Shown here piece after piece: positions 10,068-20,332 of a DNA stretch of 64,000 bases. Under the pieces are notes generated by a model. It saw only the letters and a list, made by a program, of their open reading frames with translations, had not been told where the DNA came from and did not search any database. Each line of letters starts with the position of its first letter. Position 1 is the stretch's first letter. Source of the stretch: Terfezia claveryi (lineage: Eukaryota > Ascomycota > Pezizomycetes > Pezizales > Pezizaceae); the NCBI GenBank assembly GCA_015179025.1, contig WHUX01000162.1:1-64000 (forward strand), written 5' to 3'. The position numbers and the translations under genes were made by a program.

Positions 10068-11730
10068 GGGTCCATCAACGCTACGAGTCACTGACGTGAA
10101 AATTCATGATAGCGGTGTTGGAGTTCCTGCAGCCACAAGAATAGGTGGTAAGATAACGTACAAGATACCAAATAGAGCAAATATTAGAGTGTGTGTGATA
10201 GCAGGGGATTTCTCGTCCGTGATTATGAAATTTGTATTGTATAATTCTCTATTATGTAACGTTATGCAAAACTCCTGGTGGAACGATTAACTTCCAGATA
10301 CAAGCATGGTCACGAAATAATCAACAGCCATCCGCTATTGTAAAGCAATTTCGTAACAAGTAGTGTCAATAATTCCTAGTTTTTAAAAAGAGGGAAACCA
10401 CGAGCTGAATACGTTATAGACATTCAGAAAAAGAAATATCTGCAATCTCATAGGACATCAATATACGGCTACCGGATACCGAATTCATTCATTTACACGA
10501 TACGATGCGATAAACTATCATATCTGTGGTTTGGTTGCCAATCTTCTGCGGGGCAGAGAGCAAGGAAGAAAAGAACGAGCAATCAAACAAAGGTAAGAGA
10601 CCATATACTATACCTCAAGTGTCTATGCGAGCACGCAGCGCAGCGTGCATGCATATTCGACTTGATAAAGTGTATGGAGGGCTGCATATTTGCAACAGGA
10701 AGATTTACGCAATATCGTATGGCTTCACATATTCAGTGCGAGACTTCCGAGTTGGTATAGTGCGAATGTTCGTCTTGCCTCAATCACTCCAGGTGTTCCC
10801 TAATGGGAAATTTGATACGAAGTCAACATAATTTGAGGTTACTTAGACTAAATACGTCACCCCAGCTCTCCTCTGGAAGCCAGGTTGTTGGCTAGGTATA
10901 ATACAGCTGAATGGCATCTCGCTTGTGCAAAGTCTATTATGCCCATCTTGTTGGCGATACCTGCGGACCACATACAATATATGTAATAGAACAAATGTGC
11001 TCTCGCCACGGGCCTTGGTAAGTAAGGTATCATCAGAAAATGTTTCTTGCCATCAGTATACTTATGGCAAATACATCATTACCTCATTTACGACGGTTTC
11101 ACAACCACAGGAACGACTTTCCCTTGAATAAGGTTTGTTTCATTCCGGATGGAGAAACAAGATGGGGTGATTATCATGCTCACCGCTACGAACGCTGTGG
11201 TGGGTTAATCTAATTCTAACACGCGTGGTTTTTGATAGCACGGTGCTGCAGTAATATAGCAGTATTTGCCGTAGGTCACTTGAGTTTCGTTCGCCTGGGG
11301 TATGTGAGCGCTCACACAATTAATAATAAAAACATACGAGTTCGAAGGTTTCGACGTTCCTTTGACCCCCTTCTCAGGTGCACTTGAAAGTACAGTTTGA
11401 TGAGGCTTGACACCTGTACAAATACCGCGCCGGAAGCAGCTCTTACCCTGAATCACCTATTACTTTAGAATTGGATTTCTGTATCCCACCGTCTTTAGGT
11501 CTGAATTTCCAAATTCCCGCCTTCAGATACTTGGGATATATAGCCGCATAGAAAGTCTGGAATGCATACATGTTGATGTTTTCCTCTAAAAGGCATATGA
11601 TATAACCGGCTCTGGGGGCCTCAATACATAATCTCCCATCTTAATCACCTCAGCGAAGGGTATAGATCCCTGGACAACAGGCAATACAGGACAGTTACTC
11701 GACACCCGCCTCCTGATATCTTCCTTCATA
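10068..11730. other. No recognised gene
   Basis: About 1.7 kb without a gene I can defend. Plus-strand frames at 10526-10831 and 10925-11131 lack domains. On the minus strand, 11460-11725 has two open pieces in different frames just downstream of the thioredoxin-like gene (for example INMYAFQTFYAAIYPKYLK). These could be a decayed gene or an unrecognised 3' exon. Confidence 0.35.
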
Positions 11731-12210
11731 TCATCTTTCATAAGCCTGGCCTCTTTGAATCTCATCCTTCCCCCTTCCCTCTCCCTTCTTACTCTCCCCC
11801 ACCATAAACTTCGTAATATCCTCCGCCGTACTCGGCCCCCTATAGTCCTCCTGAAACACCCCCTCCCTATAAACCTTTAACGAAGGAAGGCTCGTCACCC
11901 CTATATCCTCACAAAACGGAATAATCCCTCTGCGGTCCAAAAGCTTCGTTGTACAATCCACCTTGCCCACCACGACCGGAACCTCCAGCTCCAGCCCCTG
12001 AAGCCTCGTAGCTGCAAGCTCAAGTTTCGGGAAAAGCCTTGTGCAGTAAATACACCATGTTGTGTAGAAATCGATAAGCGCCAGAGGGTGGAAGGTTATG
12101 AAGGATTCAAAGTTCTCGGGAGTGAGGTTGTAAATAACCTGCTCTTTTGATTCTTGTTGAGCGAGGACACTGGGGAGTATGTATAGAGGCGCAAGGGCTG
12201 AGAACTTCAT
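11731..12210 (-). CDS. Secreted thioredoxin-fold (PDI-like) protein with CIYC site
   Basis: A 159-residue protein. The internal ATG at 12210 is preferred because it places a signal peptide (MKFSALAPLYILPSVLAQQ) at the N-terminus; the open frame itself starts at 12261. One thioredoxin domain follows: VIYNLTPENFESF, LIDFYTTWCIYCTRLFPKLE with the redox pair spaced as CxxC, VGKVDCTT, then the cis-Pro loop VTSLPSLKVYREGVFQEDYRG. This resembles one domain of protein disulfide isomerase. The active site is CIYC rather than CGHC and there is no KDEL/HDEL retention signal. It likely works as an oxidoreductase in the secretory route, or as a membrane-free ER or extracellular protein. It has one domain where PDI has several, and no neighbour links it to a pathway. 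Confidence 0.8.
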   Translation of the reverse strand: MKFSALAPLYILPSVLAQQESKEQVIYNLTPENFESFITFHPLALIDFYTTWCIYCTRLFPKLELAATRLQGLELEVPVVVGKVDCTTKLLDRRGIIPFCEDIGVTSLPSLKVYREGVFQEDYRGPSTAEDITKFMVGESKKGEGRGKDEIQRGQAYER

Positions 12211-12755
12211 CGTGAAGGTTGGCAGGTATCTAGGAGATTTTCCTGCAAACGCTTGATGCAATAAGGTTAAGTATTTTGAGGACGAAGAATGCGTTGCGCA
12301 CCATCGTGTTTAAATAGCTTTATTGTATTGTTTGTAAGTTTGCGATGTCGAGACGCTCGATGGCACTTTCCGTACGTATTTGCTCATGCCGTCCTTAGCG
12401 AGCACGCTCATACATGTGTCTTTACTTGTGATAACATGTGAGCACCTCATTCCGGCATTTTGCTTTATGGGATGAATGGCATCAGATGTCTGTAGTAATG
12501 AATTATATTGGGGAGGTCCGCCCCAAGGAGGTGGTGAAGATACATGATTTCCATGATCTCTCCGCCCATGTAATAAACCCCGAGCCCCAAGTCTCAAAAG
12601 TCTCCTATTACAAGAGATTCTTATTTTCCAATACAAAATTGGCTGCGGCAGAGCTTAAATAGGGTTGCTTCTGTTGATGCTTTACTGTGGACACGGCCTG
12701 AGACTACAAATAGCCAGCGGGAGAACACACAACATGTTCTCACAATCGCTCCAAG
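12211..12755. other. Intergenic with doubtful small ORF
   Basis: The divergent space between the thioredoxin-like gene and the PPxY protein. A plus-strand frame at 12438-12662 (74 aa; VVKIHDFHDLSAHVINPEPQ) has protein-like composition but no family I recognise. The minus strand is also open across it, so I do not call it. Confidence 0.35.
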
Positions 12756-13016
12756 ATGGCTCAGTATCCTAATAGACAAGATATCGAATTAGGAAATCAG
12801 CTACCAACACCACCACCACCAGCATACCCTGCCCTCAGTCAACATACCCCACCACATTCTCCTCCTCGTCGTTTAATTCTTCTAGTTGCTTCGACCCCGT
12901 CTTCTTCTCACTCTCGTCCGATACTGCCATATATATTAGTACTCTTATTTTTGGGCCTCATTGCTGTAGCCATCTACTCAATTTATCGATCTTATTTTTG
13001 GGCCTCATTGCTGTAG
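12756..13016 (+). CDS. Small single-pass membrane protein with PPxY motif
   Basis: 86 residues, family not recognised. The cytosolic-looking N-terminus has LPTPPPPAYPALSQ, which contains PPAY, a PPxY motif of the type bound by WW domains such as those of Rsp5/Nedd4 ubiquitin ligases. A hydrophobic segment follows (about residues 56-75, ILPYILVLLFLGLIAVAIYS). The last residues, SYFWASLL, come from the second copy of a 47-bp tandem duplication read in a different frame, so the present C-terminus is probably new. The original protein may have continued past 13016, since an open frame follows at 13045-13293. Confidence 0.5.
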   Translation: MAQYPNRQDIELGNQLPTPPPPAYPALSQHTPPHSPPRRLILLVASTPSSSHSRPILPYILVLLFLGLIAVAIYSIYRSYFWASLL

Positions 13017-13036
13017 CCATCTACTCAATTATCGAT
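12944..13036 (+). repeat. 47/46-bp tandem duplication inside the PPxY gene
   Basis: 12944-12990 (47 bp, starting CTTATTTTTGGGCCTCATTG) is repeated at 12991-13036 with a single T missing near the end. The copies are otherwise identical by eye, so the event is recent. The unit length is not a multiple of three, so it shifts the reading frame within the membrane-segment coding region. Confidence 0.97.
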
Positions 13037-13411
13037 CTTCAAATGTGAGTGTGTTCCTACATCTATTTATATTCCGATACCCCATCGGCTCCAGATATTC
13101 AAAACTCGTTTTGAAGCTTCATGGCTTCAATCTTCTGTTCAAGCTGGTAGTGAGATTGACTGACACCTACGAAATAGGAATGAAATACGATCATTCTTAT
13201 ATTGTCTTCTACCATTCTCGTCCTCCAAGTCATCTTCCTGCTTATCTATCTTTGGGTCACGTTCGCCTTCCGCATGAGCCTGAGCTTAAGTAGGAGGTAA
13301 TAGCTCCAGATCCAGCTCCTCCATAAGCTTGGGGGGTTTGTGGGGTATGTGGGCTTTTGGGGTGGGGAGGTAAGGTGGAAGGTGGACATCATCTTGGAAA
13401 TTAGATGTGTT
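13037..13411. other. No firm feature
   Basis: The open frame 13045-13293 is possibly the former 3' part of the PPxY gene or an unspliced exon. No domain recognised. Confidence 0.3.
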
Positions 13412-14960
13412 TTATGTTGAATGTGGTAATCATCGCCAGCTGTTGTGGGAATTCAAGGATCTATTGCAGGGGTTTAAGCACCGGCGGGGATGGACTGAGT
13501 TTGGACAACTGAAGATTAATACGGGTATGGATAAGCTTGAAATGATGCAGATGGTTTCGGACAAGTGGATGTGAGCGTGGACAGGTGATACGAGCGTGAA
13601 TATTTGGACAGTCCATGAGCTTTTTAGGTATATAAGGCCCACTCTATCCTCCTTCTTTTCGTCTTCTTGAGTCAGTCCTTTAAATGTTGTATCATATCCT
13701 AGCATACAAGCAATCTCGCACCACAATCTGAGCATCGTGTGATTTTCATAGTAGCAACATATCACGAACATAACCAGAAAAATGTCTTCAACTACTGCTG
13801 AATCGTCAGCAGGCACTAGATCATCCCCCTCTTCCCGGTTTAAACCTCCCAGGGCAACTGCACCCCTCAAAAATGAGGTCAATTACACTGCATGGGCCAA
13901 AGAAATTATCAGAGTTCTCAAATTAGCCGAGTTAGAGAATGCCATCGACACTACGCTGGGAGTGGGACATGCCAAACTCCCATATCACGAGAATTCCAAA
14001 ACCCCACAGACAAAGCCCTCACTACATTAATGGTAACTGTGAACCAGAACCCCTCGCCCTAATCCAAGTATACGACGCCGCACTCGACGCCTGAAGGATA
14101 CTCAAAAGCTATTACGAAGGAAGAATACGTACACACATGTCATCTCTCCTCCTGGCCCATCACCAATCTCTGCTTCAACGATAGAAAAGAGACTGATACA
14201 GTATATTATGAACTTTGAGAACAAATGGAACGATCTCTGAACCAATGTCGCCTCCACCGTAGCATCAGTTAACACTCTAGCCGGAAGCGTTAAGCACTAT
14301 ATCAACAATGATGGATGGAAGGCCACCATGCTCCTCTCCACAATACCTCATCTCCCCACATACTAAAATCTCATCATAAATATTAGCTGAATCCTCTAGT
14401 AATGACGTAGCACTCAGACTTCGAGAACTATTGGACCACATCGTAATGAGACCACAATGAAGCCTTCCTTCTCTAGAGCCAGCAAACACATTCACTATAA
14501 ATTTCCCAGTCAGATGCCACTATTGCAAAAGCAAGTGATGGCCTTGCATGCACGTCACATGAAGGAAATGATTGCAGAACGAAGAAACGAAAAGTGCGCT
14601 CTTTCCAACAGAAAATATCACTTAATCTAGAATGTCTGGGATACCTTCTGTGACAAGACAACTGCTGAAGAAGCCGCCCCATCAAATGACTGGTTTGCGG
14701 ACTTGTGTTCGTCTGTCCATATCACAAACGACATGACAGCTGATCGACCGCCACCAACACTATCAATTAGTATTGACTGGAGGAGGGAACACCGATTCCA
14801 CTCACAAAGGGGCTGTCCAGATTGGGTAGATAACTCTCGATAACGTCCTCTACATTCCCATTTCCCTCGAAAGCTCATTAGTGTAGCCAAAATATCTGTT
14901 CAAGGAGCCACACTTACTAGTGGCATGCAAAACATGCTCACCTATCAAGAACAAATCATC
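13412..14960 (+). mobile_element. Decayed Ty1/copia retrotransposon (gag-protease part)
   Basis: Reading plus strand: a probable 5' LTR from about 13412 (TGTTGAATGTGG), with a GTATATAAGG promoter-like site near 13628. A gag start follows at 13782 (MSSTTAESSAGTRSS... then NEVNYTAWAKEIIRVLKLAE, the copia gag pattern). Further on are gag-like pieces broken by stops, a zinc-knuckle trace (FPVRCHYCKSK near 14500), and the protease region near 14690 (WFADLCSSVHITND, where copia normally has DSG or DSA). Multiple frameshifts and stops make it inactive. Integrase and RT are not found, so it is truncated or deleted after about 14960. Confidence 0.75.
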
Positions 14961-15129
14961 TCACTCGCCATGTTGAATTGCATCTATTGACTCGAAAAGT
15001 CTGAAGTGTCGCGCCGGCCCTCGAAGTCTCACAGAAGAAGATATCAGGTACAGCACCTCCCTTTTCCTGCATTCAGAAGAATCTCTGAAGTACCCAAGAG
15101 TCTCCACCTCTTCACCCAGCAATGCAATA

Positions 15130-15190
15130 TATATGTTCTGGTCCGTTCCAGAATTGCAGGGCCGTTCCGGAATGGCATGTATGTGTACTC
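15130..15190. repeat. Fused ends of a repeat also found at 43 kb
   Basis: 15133-15160 resembles the left end of the segment at 42967 (ATATATG, then TTCTGG(G/T)CCGTTCC(G/A)GAATT). 15161-15190 resembles the reverse complement of its right end at 43425-43451 (GGGCCGTTCCGGAATGGCAT). Here the two ends are directly joined, which looks like an internally deleted copy of a short inverted-repeat element. Confidence 0.55.
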
Positions 15191-16117
15191 TGGGCAATGT
15201 ATGAAGGCAAATTGAGTGGAAACCGAGTCTATTATATTTATACATAACAAAACGCTCAAACCTCACTGAGAGTAATTCCATGATACCTCTCGTTCGTAGT
15301 ACTATAGGTCTTGCTCTTTTCCTGCATGCTGCAAAATATCATGAACATGTGCAATAACATCAAATAGATCATGATCCAAAAGCACTCGTTTCCCATTATT
15401 ATTTTTGCCAGCAATAAAATACATTGCCTCATTACGCAGCTCATATTCATTCATTGTAGCTTGATTGCTGGTAAATCACCTGCTGGGGCCTTCAACTTTG
15501 GGTCTTGGAGGTATACCCCATATACTTGAATTTGATTTTTAGGAATTACTTCTCAAAGGTCAACTGGGATTTACTACCTATTTTATGCAAATACTCTTCA
15601 AACTTGGTACGCACTGTACCAGAGAATGCTTCAATTGCACTTCGGGATGAAGCTGAACCTAGGGGGTGAATTGATACCGCCATTATCTTCTGCAACTGAT
15701 ATTGTGGTGAGAGCAAGTAATGTCGCGGTGTGGAGGTGGTAATGTCTCGGTATGCAGAGTATATTGCGTTGAAGAGTTGTGTTGCGTGGAACAGTTGTAT
15801 TGGAGTTGCGTTGAAGAAAATCATTATGGACTAAAAGTTTCAATTCTGTTACGGACCAGAACATATACGGTACATGACAACCACCTCATACTCTTAATCA
15901 CCAATACTGTATAATCCTAGCCTTAATATTTGACAACAGACTGGTTACGACGCTAGTATAATCCAAATATTGATCCCTTTGCTTGATGTCTCAAAGTTAC
16001 TGTAGAGAAGTAAGTATGATGAAAAGAATTCCAATCAGCTTCAGTGGCGGCCCCTTCTAGTGCTATTACAGTCTCACATTAGAAGCATGCAAAAGGGCAG
16101 AAAGATACCAAAATGTG
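15191..16117. other. No recognised gene
   Basis: A low-complexity intergenic stretch. Minus-strand frames at 15256-15450 and 15546-15864 show no domain. Simple GTTG/GTGG-rich words lie around 15720-15800. Confidence 0.4.
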
Positions 16118-17428
16118 CTATAATCCCGCTATATAGCTGTTACTTCGTGCCGTAGTCCCCCTATACTCCTCCAGTCCTCGAGCTCTTTGTGGTGTCACGG
16201 GATTATCACGAGTATACAATGTCACCTCCTCCTTATATGTCATTCGTTCTCGAATCTGCACCTCACGGATGATATCGTTGGCAGTCGTCTCAGCATTGTA
16301 ACGGAACGGAGGGTGGCTATCGGTTGAGCTTGAGGATATAGAGGATGGTTGGGCCGGCTTTGTAGTGCCTCGGGCTCGCGTACGTGCACGTACAACTAGA
16401 TCTTCCGCAGCGCTAGTCTGAGTTCTGGGGCGGGGAACAATGGCCGATAGTACTGGCTGTCCTTGTGGTTTGCTAGGCTTCCCGGGTTTCGAAATTGGGA
16501 AAACTTGATTTGGCCGAACTGGTACTGGAAATGCAGCATTAGATTTGGGCACCAAGCTCGGCCTGGACGACTGCTGAAATCGTATGTGACGTCCCTGGAG
16601 CCCCTCCAGCTTGGGCAGTGCTGGAGAGTGTGAGTGAGATGTTACTAGGTCTGGCTGACGAGCAGAAGAGGGGCCCCCCACATCTGTTCGCTTAAGGGAG
16701 GCGACAAGGTTGTGCAGTGTCTCATCAGCGCTTTTCCCCTCACCTGTCGAGTAATAACTAACAATTGAGTTACTTGAGGAGGAACTTGATTCGGTGTAGG
16801 CATCACTATCACTGCTGTGATTCTCTGCGACCTCATTTTCGAGCAGGGTATCCGGAATGACTGGAAGCCCTGTCCCATCTCTTGTAGCCACGATTATTGC
16901 ACAAAGAACCCTCCATTCTTTTTGCTCCCTTCTCGTCAGAGAGTCTAGAACCGCCTTATCGATAGTAATCCACTTAGCAATTTCCTCCGTGGTAGCTCTG
17001 ATATGTGCTCTCCCACCTGCGAGAACTGCCGTTACCCCAGAGTTTTCTCGAGTTAGTGTCATCTTAACTCGCTGGCCTAACAACCTTACCTTTGAAGCAA
17101 AGCTGGGATTGGCGATCTGCTTGCCCGCGAAATGCTTCGTCACGGCAGACCAGAGTTCGGCGAGCGAGTACACATGTAAATTCGCCATGGTATCCTCCAT
17201 AGTATCTGCTATGGGCAAAGGGCCAGCTTGGGCTGTTTTCTTGACCGTATACGTATGGGTAACCTTAACTCGAGGAAGGGAAGGGTGGTTGGTGACGGTT
17301 TTCGATATTGAGGTGTGAGTTACTTCCAGAGGTGGAAGATACGGCACGAGCTTCTGCTTGTAGAGGAAAAGTAGGTCGAGGAATTCCTGCCTGGTACTCA
17401 CGCTCATGGGGACAGTTGGGGCTGTCAT
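16118..17428 (-). CDS. Unrecognised protein, paralogue of the 20.3-kb gene
   Basis: 436 residues from the ATG at 17428 (MTAPTVPMSVSTRQEF); the frame is open upstream to 17686, but that extra part looks non-coding. Function unknown. The N-terminal ~200 residues align with the protein at 20333-21517: a helical start (TRQEFLDLLFLYKQKL), YSLAELWSAVTK, VRLLGQRVKMTLT, and a last block AKWITIDKAVLDSLTRREQK with EWRVLC following. After it come an acidic/Ser-rich tract (SSDSDAYTESSSSSSNS) and a long basic Pro/Ser-rich tail with RTRARGTTKP. No signal peptide, membrane helix or catalytic motif is visible. No intron. Same strand as its paralogue, 2.9 kb apart. I infer a lineage-specific family. Confidence 0.7.
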   Translation of the reverse strand: MTAPTVPMSVSTRQEFLDLLFLYKQKLVPYLPPLEVTHTSISKTVTNHPSLPRVKVTHTYTVKKTAQAGPLPIADTMEDTMANLHVYSLAELWSAVTKHFAGKQIANPSFASKVRLLGQRVKMTLTRENSGVTAVLAGGRAHIRATTEEIAKWITIDKAVLDSLTRREQKEWRVLCAIIVATRDGTGLPVIPDTLLENEVAENHSSDSDAYTESSSSSSNSIVSYYSTGEGKSADETLHNLVASLKRTDVGGPSSARQPDLVTSHSHSPALPKLEGLQGRHIRFQQSSRPSLVPKSNAAFPVPVRPNQVFPISKPGKPSKPQGQPVLSAIVPRPRTQTSAAEDLVVRARTRARGTTKPAQPSSISSSSTDSHPPFRYNAETTANDIIREVQIRERMTYKEEVTLYTRDNPVTPQRARGLEEYRGTTARSNSYIAGL

Positions 17429-20332
17429 TTTGCCGCGAATTGCATTCACCAGGATGGTTCCAACTACACTTCCACTCCCTCTATTAGAGCTGTTGAATTG
17501 CAGGCGGTACTTAGACTTCTTATATAAACTATAAAACCTGGGTTGAATAGGTAAGAATATCTGGTTCTCTCTAATAAGACGATGGGAACAAATATGCAGC
17601 ACAAAAGACCTAATAAATATTGCCATGACCATGGCCATAAGTCGAATTAATATAGCATTGGTGAGGTTATTGGGCCATACTTCCACATTTTAAGTTTATA
17701 CTTGTATATGAAGTATGCAATAGAGTGTAATCCTAAAACGTATAGTCATCAAATAGATGGAGTAAGAGATTGATTGGAATTCTTGCAATGCACGTCGTAA
17801 GCATTTTGAAGGTTCTACTGATATTCAACACATCACCCGTAAGATGTATGCAGGACCAATAAGGGGCCCATGACCAACCACCCAGATACCTGGATTAACA
17901 GTATGCCAGACCACGCGTAACAAAAAAAATAAATGAAAAATGTCCGCTGATACCTTATGTAACTAATTCAGAAGTTGATACCTAGCTATAGTCTGCTTCG
18001 ATTTGGGTCCCGTTCTTTTATCACAAACTCACTCGCTACCTAACATCAGTTCTATCTCAAATTCGCAAAATGAAGGAAAGCTGCTACTTACCTAACGAAG
18101 GCTGGACTAAACTCCCCCATTACAGCTGGCATCGCTAGAATAAAATCAACTCAAGGACCATGCATCACTCAGCGTACTTACTTCCTTCAACACTTAGGCC
18201 TGCTTAAGCCGCGTACTAGACTTCCATCAATAGGTACTTATTCAAATACATATAGTTATATACTGTATATATACGGTATTCTTCGCTTCGGTATGTGTCT
18301 CTCTCTCTTCCTTATCTGATCCACTTTGTTTGCAATTGGTTGACGTTTGCCTTTTTCTAGACGATGTTGTGCCAACCAGGCTAGCCTTTTTCTCGGGCAA
18401 TCAACATTTTTTCTGTAGCACTACTAACCCGTGGTTTACAAGATGGAATGCGATCGGCGCCGACACACGCACATATTAAAACCAGCCGTGTAGACATGGT
18501 GAACTGTAAGTACTCTAAATCAATTCATCACACAGACGTGACCCACATTTTGTCTGTTTGTACTGTCAACCGCCGTTTCTGTTACCATACTTACATTGAA
18601 CCTTATCGGTATGCATATATGCATGCAACATGAATTAACGCTGCATTTACCTAACTGGGAACTCCCCCATTGGGTAGTACGCTAGTCTACATCAGTTTGG
18701 ATACATTGTAGAACTCCATTTATATTCTTCAACTCCTGAGGCCTACATTTGGGGTAGACTGCTTTTAATGTTAATGTATCTTCAATACGCTAATTAATTT
18801 CTCAGAAATGTGTTTGGTATATAAGGACTCATGCCAGGACCTGCTAAGCCTTTCGTTGCAGTTTTCAGATAGTGATTGGTTTTTGGGACCGGCTACTGCA
18901 ATGAACTTGTTTGTAAGAATCAATTCAAGTTCAGTGTGGAGATGCTAATTGCCACAATCTAGCCTGTAAGAATCAGGCTCCTGAGAAGCTTCACATCTAC
19001 AGACCTTGAGACAACTCAAACTGATGCACATTGCCTTAAGATTTGACCTGGAATATATTGCTAAGCTGGTGCACAGGCTCTAGAAAGACTACCTAATCCT
19101 GGTATATTTTAGTAGCTAGCTTTGAGATGTTCACCTTCTACAGCTAGAGGTACTTACTCAAACTTATGTACAGAGTTGAAACAAAGCCTGTATACATAGG
19201 TGAAGCTCATAGTATGAAAGTTGCTTGTACTGGTTGGGGTGATCAAGCCCAAACTGATGCTGAGATCTAAGAGTTACTTGGTGAAAACCAAGCCAGGTAA
19301 GTTCTAGTATCCTTTTTATCTATGTGTTCAATTCATCAGGGTTGTGGTCTTAGAACTATGGATAGTATGTTGGAAATCCCTATATGTTATGAGGACGCGA
19401 CATCCCCATATCTATATACATCTTTGCTAATGTGTCAATATCTCCCATTCAAGAACAATCTACACCCAAAATCCTCCAGCCCTATTTACTGTGTGTTTTT
19501 AGAGAAGTTTCCTAAATTTGGGGAAACCTGGCTGCCGGGGATGTTGTAAGACTGTGCGAAAAAAATTCTGTTGGAGGCAAGGTATCTCTAACTTTATATA
19601 TTTCAGGTTTCACATACCCGCAATGGATAATGTGCCGCGCGAGTGGATGCTTCAGGACGGAGCGGGCATACACGCTACATGGATATGCATAGAATGTGAG
19701 GGTGAGGTAGACTCCTTAGACACTAAGGTTAATTGGGAGGGTAAGGGGCAGACCGAGGAGAGATAGATTTGATTTTTTTTCCTAAAGTCTGTACTCGCAA
19801 TCCCCTAGGTCGTGACGAGGCCGAATTTTGACGGAACCTTCATTGGGAGCGGGCGACCCTTGGGGGAGTGGAGAGAGATGCTAGCAAGGACGCCTGAGTG
19901 AGGCGCAAGAGGAGAGGAAGAGAAGGGAATCACGATTAATTGTTAGTGCTCTCGTTCAGTCTACACCGCTCTATGACGTTCTTATTGCAAATCACGATTC
20001 TACTGTTCTTCTTCGATCTTATGTCATTGGGACCAATAAATGCTATGGTACTGGAATTGTGTCAATAAATGGCCCACAGCCAGATGAAACCCAGGAACAG
20101 CTGCCAATTCCAATGAACATTTCTATTGATCAGCCGGAGCGATGCTCGATTGGATGGTCATGAGCGCTGGGTACACATAAATCACTACAAATCGTTAGGA
20201 AAAAATGACATCGGTTGGATGATATCTATGCTGGAATGCATATTGTATAAAAAAGCATTGAACAAAGGAACACTTTTACTTTCCTGGAAATCCAAAAACC
20301 ACGGACAAAACTAGAAACATATTCGACTACCC
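17429..20332. other. Intergenic between the paralogues
   Basis: 2.9 kb without a firm gene. The plus strand near 19165-19305 carries a short coding-like trace (KPVYIGEAHSMKVACTGWGD), then a stop and a donor-like CAGGTAAGT; this may be a gene relic. Another trace lies at 19600-19766 (MDNVPREWMLQDGAGIHATW). The words CTCCCCCATT near 18112 and 18664 hint at a local duplication. A LINE-type tail lies at 19773-19830. Confidence 0.4.
19773..19830 (-). repeat. LINE-like 3' tail
   Basis: On the minus strand the sequence ends in GTACAGACTTTAGG followed by A8, preceded by a TCGTCACGACC-like word. The same order (TCATGACC, about 12 nt, GTATAGACTTTAAA, A-tail) ends the recognised LINE at 47.35 kb and the segment at 24.65 kb. 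I infer a short 5'-truncated LINE or SINE copy. Confidence 0.45.

Noticed and set aside
13430..13882. Minus-strand 150-aa frame
   Set aside because: Lies across the copia LTR and gag start, with no domain; taken as antisense of the element.
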